DNA from: Acidobacteriota bacterium
GTDB taxonomy: Bacteria > Acidobacteriota > Terriglobia > Terriglobales > Acidobacteriaceae
DNA: 7,790 bases
Direction: 5' to 3'
Assembly (NCBI GenBank): GCA_021780095.1
Contig: JAJXZK010000344.1
Location: forward strand, 1-7,790
Positions 1-6,946 of this stretch are shown in pieces (the first letter of the stretch is position 1; every line of letters starts with the position of its first letter). Under the pieces are notes generated by a model that was not told the DNA's origin, ran no database searches, and saw only the letters and a list, made by a program, of their open reading frames with translations. Both the position numbers and the translations under genes were made by a program.

Positions 1-1
1 C

Positions 2-271
2 GGCAACACCATCCTCATCATCGAGCACAATCTCGATGTCATCCGCAGCGCTGACTGGATCATCGACCTGGGACCGGAGGGCGGCAAAGACGGCGGAGAA
101 ATTGTCGCCGAAGGAACGCCCGCCCAGGTCGCCGCAAACTCCGCGTCGTATACCGGCAAATTCCTGCGTCGCTACTTCTCGCAATCCGACCCGCCAGCCA
201 AGCCGCAATCAAATGGATTCGTCCCCGCAAAGAATGGTCGCGCTTCCGCTCGGAAAAAGATAAAACTATAG
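2..271 (+). CDS. uvrA: UvrA excinuclease ABC subunit A, C-terminal end (5' partial)
   Basis: This is the last 89 codons of UvrA, the DNA-damage-sensing ATPase of nucleotide excision repair, which works in the cytoplasm with UvrB and UvrC. The reading frame is open from base 2 to a TAG at 269-271. The visible part begins at the H-loop of the second ABC ATPase domain ([12 protein letters not shown]) and continues through the family hallmark of an aspartate followed by LGPEGG, a [10 protein letters not shown] strand and a TGKFLRRYF helix, all in the order seen in UvrA. A basic tail of roughly 30 residues follows, rich in Pro, Lys and Arg, which is common and variable at UvrA C termini. The rest of the protein lies left of the window. 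The identity is secure from the motif string, although only about a tenth of the protein is visible. Confidence 0.95.
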   Translation, partial: GNTILIIEHNLDVIRSADWIIDLGPEGGKDGGEIVAEGTPAQVAANSASYTGKFLRRYFSQSDPPAKPQSNGFVPAKNGRASARKKIKL

Positions 272-320
272 ACGCCTCACAAGAATCTATCCGGTACCCG
301 CAGATTCGGAACACCACATC

Positions 321-1139
321 ATGAGCTCGAACACCTATCCCGTGCCGGAATCCTTGCCGCCCGACGCCGAACAAATCCCGCTTGCGCCCGCGCCTCGCGA
401 GGGCTACACCCCCACGTTTCTGGAGATGGTCGCGTTTTTCACCATGGCCGCCATCCTCATCACGCTGATTCAAGCTCTTAGCGCCGGGATCGCGCTCCAT
501 TGGCATTTATTCGGAAGAATCAGTCTGCGCAAACTCGCATACCAGCCGCGCTTCACCATTCCATCCATGGTCGGGTCGTATGGCGTCGTCGCGCTTGCCA
601 CGGTCGCTCTCTACCGGCGCGTGTGGCCCGACGGTTTTCTCGCTGGCATCCACTGGAATTTCTCTCAGGTGCGACGTTACGCCGTCTGGCTACCCGTGCT
701 TGGCATCGGCCTAGGATTTGCCATGCAGCTCGCCTCCAACTATCTGCCCATCCCCAAAGAAATGCCCGTGGATTCTTTCTTTCAAAACGCGCTCGACGCA
801 TGGATGGTAGCGCTGTTCGGCGTTTTCATCGCACCGGTCTGTGAAGAAATCGCTTTCCGCGGATTCCTCTATCCCTCACTGCGTCCATGGACTGGACGCG
901 TCATCGCCGCCATCCTAACCAGCGTCCCCTTTGCCTTCCTGCACGCGCAGCAGGTCGGTCACGCCTGGGGACCTCTCACCCTGGTCTTCATTGTCAGCCT
1001 GGTGCTGGTGTGGGTTCGCGAACGAACTAACTCCGTCGCCTGCTCCGCGCTGGTCCACGCCTGCTATAACTTCTCCATCTTCGCCGCCATCTTCTACGCC
1101 AGCGGAGCCTTCCAGCACCTCGAGCGCCTGAAAGATTAA
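321..1139 (+). CDS. CPBP family intramembrane glutamic protease (CAAX/Abi-type)
   Basis: A 272-residue membrane protein of the CPBP (CAAX protease and bacteriocin-processing) family, relatives of the prenyl-protein endopeptidase Rce1 that cleave inside the membrane. All signature motifs are present in order: EExxxR as E175-E176-IAF-R180, FxxxH as F204-AFL-H208, and HxxxN as H246-ACY-N250. The two glutamates and the histidines form the active site in the family. Several hydrophobic stretches surround them: near residues 36-56 (MVAFFTMAAILITLI), 80-100, 120-140, 160-175, 190-207, 215-232 and 248-262. The N-terminal 30 residues are polar and proline-rich. It starts 49 bases after uvrA on the same strand, without an obvious Shine-Dalgarno sequence, and ends facing the next gene. 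The substrate cannot be told from the sequence. Bacterial members have been linked to peptide maturation, bacteriocin self-immunity and membrane-protein scaffolding. Confidence 0.9.
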   Translation: MSSNTYPVPESLPPDAEQIPLAPAPREGYTPTFLEMVAFFTMAAILITLIQALSAGIALHWHLFGRISLRKLAYQPRFTIPSMVGSYGVVALATVALYRRVWPDGFLAGIHWNFSQVRRYAVWLPVLGIGLGFAMQLASNYLPIPKEMPVDSFFQNALDAWMVALFGVFIAPVCEEIAFRGFLYPSLRPWTGRVIAAILTSVPFAFLHAQQVGHAWGPLTLVFIVSLVLVWVRERTNSVACSALVHACYNFSIFAAIFYASGAFQHLERLKD

Positions 1140-1150
1140 CTTTCTTTTCT
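1130..1150 (+). terminator. weak inverted repeat plus T-run between convergent genes
   Basis: GAAAG (1130-1134) and CTTTC (1140-1144) are inverted around a 5-base ATTAA loop and followed by TTTTCT. It overlaps the stop codon of the CPBP protease and lies in the 19-base gap facing the minus-strand zinc-ribbon gene, which is where a terminator would be expected. The stem is only 5 bp and has just two G-C pairs, so it may be chance. Confidence 0.2.
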
Positions 1151-1158
1151 AATCCAGC

Positions 1159-1604
1159 CTATGAGTCTTTCGGCGTTTCGTGCCCACCTTGGCCCGCCTG
1201 CGTAGACTTTTCAGAATCCACGAACTCGCGGGGAAACAGAGTCGTGTACTTCTCGTCCTTCCAGGGCAGCGTGGGCAATTGGGGCAATGGTGGCGGTGGG
1301 CAATACGGCTCAAGTCCTGGGGGCAGTATTCGGCCAAGCGGACCGATAAGCACCACAGTGAGTAAAGAGCCTGCCAACACTGTGGCCCCAAAAAGTTTCC
1401 ACCCTCTGAAACCCAGTAGATATAGGGCCAACAATACCACACCGAAGAAACACAATTGCACGACCCAACCGTAAGCATCCGAAAACTGAAGTTCCGCAGA
1501 GCAGCCCGGACATACCACGGCTTCCACCCCTTGTACTCTTCGGTGGGCATCTTTGCGCCACAATAAGGGCATCGAAAGTTCCGCACAGGATACTGAAGAA
1601 TCAT
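1159..1604 (-). pseudogene. zinc-ribbon two-helix membrane protein, frame broken by a one-base shift
   Basis: No reading frame here is complete on its own, but two overlapping minus-strand frames join into one sensible protein of about 148 residues. From the ATG at 1604 the first frame gives an N terminus with CPYC followed by GAKMPTEEYKGWK. The frame starting one base earlier then carries AVVCPGCSAELQFSDAYGW. Adding one base near the AAG at 1521-1523 restores a zinc ribbon C-x2-C-x16-C-x2-C. The second frame continues through two hydrophobic helices (VVQLCFFGVVLLALYLL and KLFGATVLAGSLLTVVLIG), a proline-rich stretch and a polar tail, stopping at TAG 1161-1159. The protein is probably an inner-membrane protein with a cytoplasmic zinc finger. 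Function is unknown, and I do not recognise a named family. It lies 120 bases downstream of the MOSC gene on the same strand. The defect could be a real mutation or a sequencing error. Confidence 0.65.
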
Positions 1605-1724
1605 TTCCAGCTACCGCCACGACCAAGTGTCGTTCGAGCAATAGCCTGCGCCTCACCAAAAGCTGCCACATGAGTTGCGTGTCGATGCCATTGCGAATGG
1701 CCAGACTTTATTACCATCTTCATT

Positions 1725-2387
1725 TCACCCTTGATCGGAGGGCCGCCCCAGCCGCTCGCGAAAATATTCTTTCCAGCTTTCCGGCAGCGCCTCCACCACA
1801 AGCGCTCGCTGTACTGCACCTACATTCGCGCCGCTATAGTTTTTCTCGGCATATAAGCGCATGATCTCCGAAACCGGAACACCATTGGGATCGCGATGGA
1901 CTATGGTCATCTCATCGCCCGCCCCAACTTCTCCCTCCCTCGTCACAGCGACATAGAATCCCGTGCGCCGACTCGCAAGGAATCGCTTCACCATGTCGTT
2001 GTCTTCAAATCGTATGCCAAGCTTGTAACAAGGCAGCCGAGGTTGCGTCACCACCACCTCAGCTGAACCAATCGAATACCGATCGCCGAGATAGATCGAC
2101 TCCTCCGAGAAATCATCCAGCGTGAAGTTCTCCCCAAACATCCCCATCGGCAACTCTTTGCCTGCCAACTCTTCTCTCCAATAGTCGTAGTGTGTCAGCG
2201 GATAGCAATAGACGGCCTTATACTTGCCACCGTGAACGCTCAGGTCCGCCTGACGGTCACCGTCCAGATTCAGCGTCCGCAGCGAAATGCGGCCCTCAAC
2301 TGGCTCCTTGAAAATTCCCGTGGTCACGCTTTGCCCGTGCCACATCACCTCCCGCGGAAGCCCAACGTTCACCGACAATAATTTCAC
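1725..2387 (-). CDS. MOSC domain-containing protein, YiiM-like
   Basis: A 220-residue soluble protein with an MOSC domain (molybdenum cofactor sulfurase C-terminal fold), closest in layout to YiiM. The GTG start at 2387-2385 is preceded by GAGGGA with suitable spacing. The domain runs from about residue 20 to 165. Recognisable pieces are LDGDRQADLSVHGG (41-54) with the usual DxQAD and HGG, MFGENFT (83-89), YLGDRYSIG (99-107) and the VTQPRLPCYKLG segment containing Cys120, the conserved cysteine expected to contact the molybdenum cofactor. The C-terminal 45 or so residues (PVSEIMRLYAEKNY onwards) match the helical 3-alpha domain of YiiM-type proteins. E. coli YiiM is known for reduction of 6-hydroxylaminopurine, so detoxification of N-hydroxylated compounds is a reasonable guess, not shown here. 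It is divergent from the peptidase gene and same-strand with the broken zinc-ribbon gene. Confidence 0.88.
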   Translation of the reverse strand: MKLLSVNVGLPREVMWHGQSVTTGIFKEPVEGRISLRTLNLDGDRQADLSVHGGKYKAVYCYPLTHYDYWREELAGKELPMGMFGENFTLDDFSEESIYLGDRYSIGSAEVVVTQPRLPCYKLGIRFEDNDMVKRFLASRRTGFYVAVTREGEVGAGDEMTIVHRDPNGVPVSEIMRLYAEKNYSGANVGAVQRALVVEALPESWKEYFRERLGRPSDQG

Positions 2388-2395
2388 TGGATTTT

Positions 2396-2400
2396 CCCTC
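2396..2400 (-). promoter_or_regulatory. ribosome binding site of the MOSC gene
   Basis: On the minus strand GAGGG is followed by AAAATCCA and the GTG start, a spacing within the normal range. It supports the GTG at 2387 as the start, since there is no ATG nearby. Confidence 0.5.
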
Positions 2401-2580
2401 GTCTTTCGCCCGCGACTATCTGATGCATTCGGCAGCGTGGGGGTCGCTGCTCAACTCGCCCATGGCTTGCGCCGCTAAACTCAATACTGACTTCAACTTT
2501 GCATCTCCGCCCACACCGCATCTCGAAACCTCTCTCGATTCTCCATCCCCATCCTGTATTCTGAGATTCAACCTTCCCCT

Positions 2581-2585
2581 GGGAG
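2581..2585 (+). promoter_or_regulatory. ribosome binding site supporting the TTG start of the peptidase
   Basis: GGGAG at 2581-2585 is 8 bases upstream of TTG 2594. It is the only Shine-Dalgarno-like stretch I found that places a hydrophobic signal sequence exactly at the N terminus. Confidence 0.45.
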
Positions 2586-2593
2586 AATCCCCT

Positions 2594-4768
2594 TTGATTC
2601 TGCGTGCCGCGGCGTTCTTTTTGTTTGCCTCCTTCATCTCCGGACAAACAACGACTCCGCCCAATCCACCCCCGACTCCGGCCAATCCTGCGCCTCCTGC
2701 CACCATGCTTGGCTTTCGCGATGCAGCAGCGCAAGGCAAACTTGATCAGGAATTTCTGCAGGCCCCCAGCGCCACCCTCGCCGGCGAAGAGTTGAAAATC
2801 CTCACCGCCGCGCCGCATATCGCAGGCTCGAAAGAAGACTTCGCCACCGCCCAATATGTCGCACAAAAATTTCGAGATGCCGGCCTCGAAACCAAAATCG
2901 TTCCCTATCGCGTCATGATGAACACCCCTAAGAAGGTCGAAGTCACCGCCTTCGGGCGCGACGGCAAACAGCTCATGTCTGGCCCCACGCCAGAGCATGT
3001 CATCGATGATCCGTATCAGGATGACAAGCGCATCCCGACCGCCTATAACGCCTATTCTCCCTCCGGCGATGTCACCGCCGAGGTCATCTACGCCAACTAC
3101 GGCACGCCTAAAGATTTCGCCGAGCTCACCGCCCAACACATCAGCGTCAAGGGCAAAATCGTCATCGTCCGCTACGGAAAGGATTTCCGCGGAGTCAAAG
3201 CCTACGTCGCCCAGCAGCACGGAGCCGCGGGAATCATCATTTACTCCGACCCCGCCGACGACGGCTATTTCCAGGGCGATATCTATCCCGACGGCCCGTA
3301 CCGCCCCGAAAGCGGCGTCCAGCGCGGCTCCATTCAGTACCTCTTTAAGTATCCCGGCGATCCAACCACACCGGGCTTCGCCTCCACAGCGGACTTGCCT
3401 GCCGACAAACGTGTCCCGCTGGCCGACGCTACCAACGAACCGAAAATTCCATCGACGCCATTGTCGTATCGTGATGCCGCCCCCATTCTGCAAGCGCTCG
3501 GCGGTCCGGAATCTCCGCATGCCTGGCAGGGCGCGCTGCCCTTCACCTACCACATGGGTCCCGGCCCGGTGAAGGTTCACATGCTGCTGCAGGAAAACTA
3601 CGCTGTCCGCACCATCTGGGATGTTATCGGGAAAATTCCCGGCACGCAGTATCCCAATCAGCCTGTGATCGTCGGCAACCATCGCGACGCCTGGGTCTTC
3701 GGCGCCGTCGATCCCAACAGCGGAACCGCAGCCATGCTGGAAGCCGTCCACGGGATCGGCGCTCTGCTGCAAAGCGGTTGGAAGCCAAAACGCACTCTCA
3801 TCTTTGCCAGTTGGGATGGAGAAGAAGAAGGCCTCCTCGGCTCCACCGAGTGGACAGAAGACCATGCGGCAATGCTGGCGCACGCAGTTGCATATTTCAA
3901 TGTCGATGTCGGCGTCTCCGGTCCTGTCTTCGACGCCCAGGCTGTCCCTTCGCTCAAGCCATTCGTCATCGACATCACCAGGGAAGTTCCCAGTCCGCTC
4001 GGGGGCAGTGTCTACGACGTGTGGCTCCAGAACCAGCAACCTGCAGACCAGAAAAACGGCAGCATCGACCAGCACCTGGATCAGAGCCAGCACAGTTCTC
4101 CGTTGGTTGAAGGCATTCGCATGGGCGATCTCGGCAGCGGCTCCGACTACACTCCGTTCTTGCAGCATGACGGCGTTCCCTCCACCGACATCGGCTCCAG
4201 CGGCCCCTACGGCGTCTACCATTCCACGTTTGACGACTACACCTGGTTCACCAAATTTGCCGATCCCAATTTTGTCGATCTGCAGCAGCAGGGTCGCATC
4301 CTCGGCCTGGAAGCGCTACACATGGCCGATGCCGATCTGCCCCCCTACGACTACGCCGAGTACGGTGCCGAGGTCCTTGGCTATCTTCAAACGGCGCAGG
4401 AGAAAGCCGCCAAGTCCGGCATGACCAGCCTCAACTTCGCTCCCGCCATCGCTGCCGCCCATCATTTTCAAGATGCCGGCCAACACGCACTCGCGGCCGA
4501 ACGCAATCCCGCCGGTCCGCTGGCAGAAGAAAATCGAACCCTACGCAATGTGGAAGGAGACCTGCTGGACCCGCGCGGTCTTCCCGGCCGCCCCTGGTTC
4601 AAGCACACTATCTACGCTCCCGGGGAGTACACGGGCTACGCCGCCATCGTCATCCCTGGCGTCAATGAGGCCATCGAGGCCAAAGACACCACGCACGCCG
4701 CCGACCAGCTTGAGATCCTGACCCATGCGCTTGACGACGCCGCCGCAACCCTGAACCAGATGCCGTAA
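2594..4768 (+). CDS. secreted M28 family zinc peptidase, glutamate carboxypeptidase II type
   Basis: A 724-residue exported metallopeptidase resembling glutamate carboxypeptidase II (750 aa) in length and layout. With the TTG start at 2594 it begins with a signal peptide (MILRAAAFFLFASFISG), then a Pro/Thr-rich linker and a globular start at LGFRDAAAQ. A PA (protease-associated) domain falls near residues 160-245, including YPDGPYRPESGVQRGSI. The M28 catalytic domain keeps all expected di-zinc ligands: H363 and D373 in NHRDAWVFGAVDPNSG, E410-E411 in SWDGEEEGLLGS, D438 in FNVDVG and H543 in YGVYHSTFDDY. The C-terminal transferrin-receptor-like dimerisation domain is recognisable at GLPGRPWFKHTIYAPGEY. 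GGGAG lies 8 bases before the TTG. A longer frame opens at ATG 2423 but adds 57 residues without similarity. It probably trims peptides in the periplasm or outside the cell, and the true substrate is unknown. The mlaE-like gene follows after 96 bases. Confidence 0.9.
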   Translation: MILRAAAFFLFASFISGQTTTPPNPPPTPANPAPPATMLGFRDAAAQGKLDQEFLQAPSATLAGEELKILTAAPHIAGSKEDFATAQYVAQKFRDAGLETKIVPYRVMMNTPKKVEVTAFGRDGKQLMSGPTPEHVIDDPYQDDKRIPTAYNAYSPSGDVTAEVIYANYGTPKDFAELTAQHISVKGKIVIVRYGKDFRGVKAYVAQQHGAAGIIIYSDPADDGYFQGDIYPDGPYRPESGVQRGSIQYLFKYPGDPTTPGFASTADLPADKRVPLADATNEPKIPSTPLSYRDAAPILQALGGPESPHAWQGALPFTYHMGPGPVKVHMLLQENYAVRTIWDVIGKIPGTQYPNQPVIVGNHRDAWVFGAVDPNSGTAAMLEAVHGIGALLQSGWKPKRTLIFASWDGEEEGLLGSTEWTEDHAAMLAHAVAYFNVDVGVSGPVFDAQAVPSLKPFVIDITREVPSPLGGSVYDVWLQNQQPADQKNGSIDQHLDQSQHSSPLVEGIRMGDLGSGSDYTPFLQHDGVPSTDIGSSGPYGVYHSTFDDYTWFTKFADPNFVDLQQQGRILGLEALHMADADLPPYDYAEYGAEVLGYLQTAQEKAAKSGMTSLNFAPAIAAAHHFQDAGQHALAAERNPAGPLAEENRTLRNVEGDLLDPRGLPGRPWFKHTIYAPGEYTGYAAIVIPGVNEAIEAKDTTHAADQLEILTHALDDAAATLNQMP

Positions 4769-4852
4769 TCAACGGCGTCGCACTCGATCTTCAACCATCG
4801 TCGCGATTTCCGTAAGATTCTCCATTCCCTTCGCCAATCCCGCCACAGATGC

Positions 4853-4858
4853 CATAAT
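4853..4858 (+). promoter_or_regulatory. possible -10 element just upstream of the mlaE-like gene
   Basis: CATAAT matches the sigma-70 -10 consensus at five of six bases. At 17 bases upstream lies TTCGCC, a poor -35. Transcription would start about 7 bases downstream, at or next to the ATG at 4865. This gene has no visible Shine-Dalgarno sequence, so a leaderless transcript is possible. The short match is also easily produced by chance. Confidence 0.3.
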
Positions 4859-4864
4859 GCCAGT

Positions 4865-5632
4865 ATGGAGATTGGTGAGTTTCTCCGAGAAAAAGTCCTG
4901 GCCGTACAGGAATATTCCTTGCTGTCATGGACTGCGTTGACGAACATTTTCCGTCGCCCCTTCTACTGGGTTGACCTGTACACCCAAGCCGATCTCATCG
5001 GCGTCGGCTCCGTGCCAATCGTCATTCTCACCGGCTTTTTCACCGGCGGCGTGCTGGCTTTGAACTCCGCATCAACGCTGGCACAATTTGGAGCCAAGGC
5101 AGTCACAGGGACCCTGGTCAGCCTGTCCATGGTCAAAGAACTCGGGCCCGTGCTGACTGGCCTCATGGTCTCCGGCCGCAATGCTTCCGGCATGGCCAGC
5201 GAACTCGGCTCCATGCAGGTCACCGAGCAGATTGACGCCATGCGCGCCCTGGGCACCGACCCGCTGAAAAAGCTGGTCACCCCGCGCATCCTTTCCACCG
5301 TCACCATGCTGGTCTTCCTCACCATCATTTCCGACGGGCTGGGAACTCTCGGCGGCGGGTGGATCTCTTCCAGAATGGGCATCAATCTTTCGCAATACTT
5401 CCACTCGGCCTACCAGGCGCTCCGTTATCCAGACGTTCTGGAAGGCCTGGTGAAACCTCTGCTCTTCGGCTTCATCATCGCCACCGTAGGCTGTTACTTC
5501 GGCATGTCCACGCGCGGTGGCACGCAGGGCGTCGGCCGTTCCACCACCCAGGCCGTCGTCGTCAGTTCTGTCTTGATTATCTTCAGCGATTTTCTGATCA
5601 GTCAGCTAACCATTGGACTCTTTGGCCGCTAA
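4865..5632 (+). CDS. mlaE: MlaE-family ABC transporter permease
   Basis: A 255-residue inner-membrane permease of the MlaE (YrbE, DUF140) family, the membrane part of ABC systems that move phospholipids or other lipids between the inner membrane and the envelope. After an amphipathic N-terminal stretch, hydrophobic segments lie near residues 46-68, 85-105, 142-165, 194-214 and 229-252. The hallmark central block is intact: KELGPVLTGLMVSGRNASG (91-109), then ASELGSMQVTEQIDAMRALG (111-130), which contains the EQIDA coupling helix that contacts the ATPase. A second signature, RGGTQGVGRSTTQAVV, is near residues 217-232. Length is normal for the family. The ATG at 4865 has no clear Shine-Dalgarno sequence. 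The ATPase gene begins 23 bases after its stop on the same strand, so the two are very probably co-transcribed. Confidence 0.93.
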   Translation: MEIGEFLREKVLAVQEYSLLSWTALTNIFRRPFYWVDLYTQADLIGVGSVPIVILTGFFTGGVLALNSASTLAQFGAKAVTGTLVSLSMVKELGPVLTGLMVSGRNASGMASELGSMQVTEQIDAMRALGTDPLKKLVTPRILSTVTMLVFLTIISDGLGTLGGGWISSRMGINLSQYFHSAYQALRYPDVLEGLVKPLLFGFIIATVGCYFGMSTRGGTQGVGRSTTQAVVVSSVLIIFSDFLISQLTIGLFGR

Positions 5633-5655
5633 ATCAAAGGCGCTGGAACCAATCT

Positions 5656-6495
5656 ATGTCGACCGCGGAAACCATACCTTCCCCCCAGCAGACCATCGGA
5701 GATCCCAACGCGCCGGTGGTCTCGTTCGAGCACGTCTCCATCGGCTTCGACGGACATTCTGTCCTGCTCAACATCAGCTTCCAGGCTCGCTCCGGAGAAA
5801 TGGTCATCATCCTCGGCCCAGCCGGGGGCGGCAAAAGCATCCTGCTCAAGCTCGCCAACGGCCTCATCCCGCCTGATGCAGGACGCGTCCGCCTCTTTGG
5901 GAAAGACATCAACAAACTCTCCCAGGATGAGATGTTCGAATTCCGCAGCCACATCGGCATGGTCTTTCAGGAGGGTGCTCTCTTCGACTCACTCTCCGTC
6001 CGTGACAACGTCGCCTATCGCCTTCTCGAAGAGCATGACGACCCGGAAGAGATCAATCGCCGCGTCCTCGAAAGCCTGCGATTCGTGGAACTCGAACATG
6101 CCATCGACAAATTTCCCGCCGAACTTTCCGGTGGCATGAAGCGCCGTGTCGCCATCGCGCGCGCCATCATCACCCAACCTAGCTTGCTACTCTATGACTC
6201 GCCCACAGGCGGCCTCGACCCCATTACCTCCACCACCATTATTGATCTGGTCATGAAGCAGCGCGACGTCTATGAAAGCACCGCCCTGCTGGTCACCCAT
6301 CGCCTGCAGGATGCCTTCACCCTGGCCACCCATCGCTACAATCTGCAGACCAAACAGATGGAGCGCATCGAGAACGACGGCGTCGATCCCAACACCACCC
6401 TCATGGTGCTTAAGGAAGGCCACATCGCCTTCACCGGCTCCCTCGTCGATCTCCTCCGCTCGAAAGACCCGTACATCCAGGAATATTTAGCCTAA
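5656..6495 (+). CDS. mlaF: MlaF-like ABC transporter ATP-binding protein with altered Walker B
   Basis: A 279-residue cytoplasmic ATPase expected to power the MlaE permease encoded just upstream. The frame is open further left, but the ATG at 5656 falls after the permease stop and yields a normal N terminus leading into VSFEHVSIGFDG. ABC motifs in order are Walker A GPAGGGKS (G54-S61, with K60), Q-loop Gln105 in GMVFQEGALFDSLS, signature LSGGMKRR (157-164), Walker B LLLYD ending at D181, D-loop GLDP, and H-loop His215 in LLVTHR. EGALFDSLSVRDNVAYRL is typical of the Mla/Mkl branch. The residue after the Walker B aspartate, normally the catalytic glutamate, is Ser182 (TCG codon at 6199-6201). 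An acidic and basic insert follows the H-loop (about residues 225-245). The phosphofructokinase frame starts 22 bases downstream. No substrate-binding MlaD gene is next to it within the window. Confidence 0.9.
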   Translation: MSTAETIPSPQQTIGDPNAPVVSFEHVSIGFDGHSVLLNISFQARSGEMVIILGPAGGGKSILLKLANGLIPPDAGRVRLFGKDINKLSQDEMFEFRSHIGMVFQEGALFDSLSVRDNVAYRLLEEHDDPEEINRRVLESLRFVELEHAIDKFPAELSGGMKRRVAIARAIITQPSLLLYDSPTGGLDPITSTTIIDLVMKQRDVYESTALLVTHRLQDAFTLATHRYNLQTKQMERIENDGVDPNTTLMVLKEGHIAFTGSLVDLLRSKDPYIQEYLA

Positions 6496-6504
6496 CCGCA
6501 TCGA

Positions 6505-6510
6505 AAGGAG
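6505..6510 (+). promoter_or_regulatory. ribosome binding site of the pfk frame
   Basis: AAGGAG ends 7 bases before the ATG at 6518, a near-ideal Shine-Dalgarno sequence. It decides between that ATG and the out-of-frame ATG at 6514. It sits in the 22-base gap after mlaF, which suggests translation as part of the same transcript. Confidence 0.75.
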
Positions 6511-6517
6511 CACATGC

Positions 6518-6946
6518 ATGTCAGCTCAGCGAATCGGTATCCTCACCGGAGGCGGCGACGTCCCAGGTCTAAATTCGGTCATTAAGTCGGTCGTCTATCA
6601 CGGTTGCGCAATTGGATGTCAGGTAGTTGGCATCCGTCGCGGCTGGGAAGGATTGACGCACGTTGACCTGAAAGATCCGGCCAGCACGGCGCGGTACATC
6701 CTGCCGCTCAACCGGGAGAACACTCGCACCATCGACCGCACCGGCGGCACCTTCCTGCATAGCTCGCGCACCAATCCCACCAAGATGCAAAAGCTGCCGC
6801 CTGTGCTCGAGGGGAAACAGTTTTCCAGCAAACAATCCACCAAGAATGGCGTCACCACCACAGTGTTCGACGTCACTCCCGCGGTGCTCAGGAATATCGA
6901 GACCCTGGGCCTCAATTATGTGGTAGCGATCGGCGGCGATGACACC
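6518..6946 (+). pseudogene. 6-phosphofructokinase, N-terminal 143 codons (probably PPi-dependent type)
   Basis: This is the part of the chimeric frame that belongs with the genes to its left. It has a good ribosome binding site and close spacing to mlaF, and its codon use is like theirs (21 of the first 40 codons end in G or C). In the intact enzyme, fructose 6-phosphate is phosphorylated to fructose 1,6-bisphosphate in glycolysis, and PPi-linked forms run reversibly. The family continues after GGDDT with a strand and helix leading to PKT-x-DND, all lost here. The true gene was most likely complete before the join. Confidence 0.8.

Larger units (their letters stand above)
2388..2593. promoter_or_regulatory. 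divergent intergenic region between the MOSC and peptidase genes
   Basis: About 200 bases lie between the two divergent start codons and must hold the promoters for both genes. I see no strong sigma-70 pair. TATTCT at 2557-2562 is a possible -10 on the + strand but has no good -35. The + strand frame is open through this stretch from an ATG at 2423, but its translation there has no family resemblance and would place a hydrophobic signal 60 residues inside the protein, so I treat it as non-coding. Confidence 0.4.

Noticed and set aside
60..506. A 148-codon minus-strand frame over the uvrA end and the CPBP start
   Set aside because: It is antisense to two recognisable genes, highly basic, and without motifs.
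1159..1671. Treating the 170-codon minus-strand frame as an intact gene from its own ATG at 1671
   Set aside because: Its first 50 or so residues have no resemblance to a protein family and lack the first CPYC pair. The other frame supplies a proper zinc-ribbon N terminus, so a frameshift explains both better.
1605..1724. Possible small gene or RNA between the zinc-ribbon and MOSC genes
   Set aside because: Short frames cross it but none has a ribosome binding site or family resemblance, and no stable hairpin or tRNA-like fold is evident.
2574..2595. Short inverted GGGA/TCCC around the peptidase start as an operator
   Set aside because: Only four paired bases around a 3-base loop; expected often by chance in GC-rich DNA.
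2384..4222. A 612-codon minus-strand open frame antisense to the peptidase
   Set aside because: It is low-complexity, rich in Gly, Asp, Val and Arg, with no recognisable domain, and lies opposite a peptidase with every catalytic residue intact. Long antisense frames are a by-product of GC-rich codon use.
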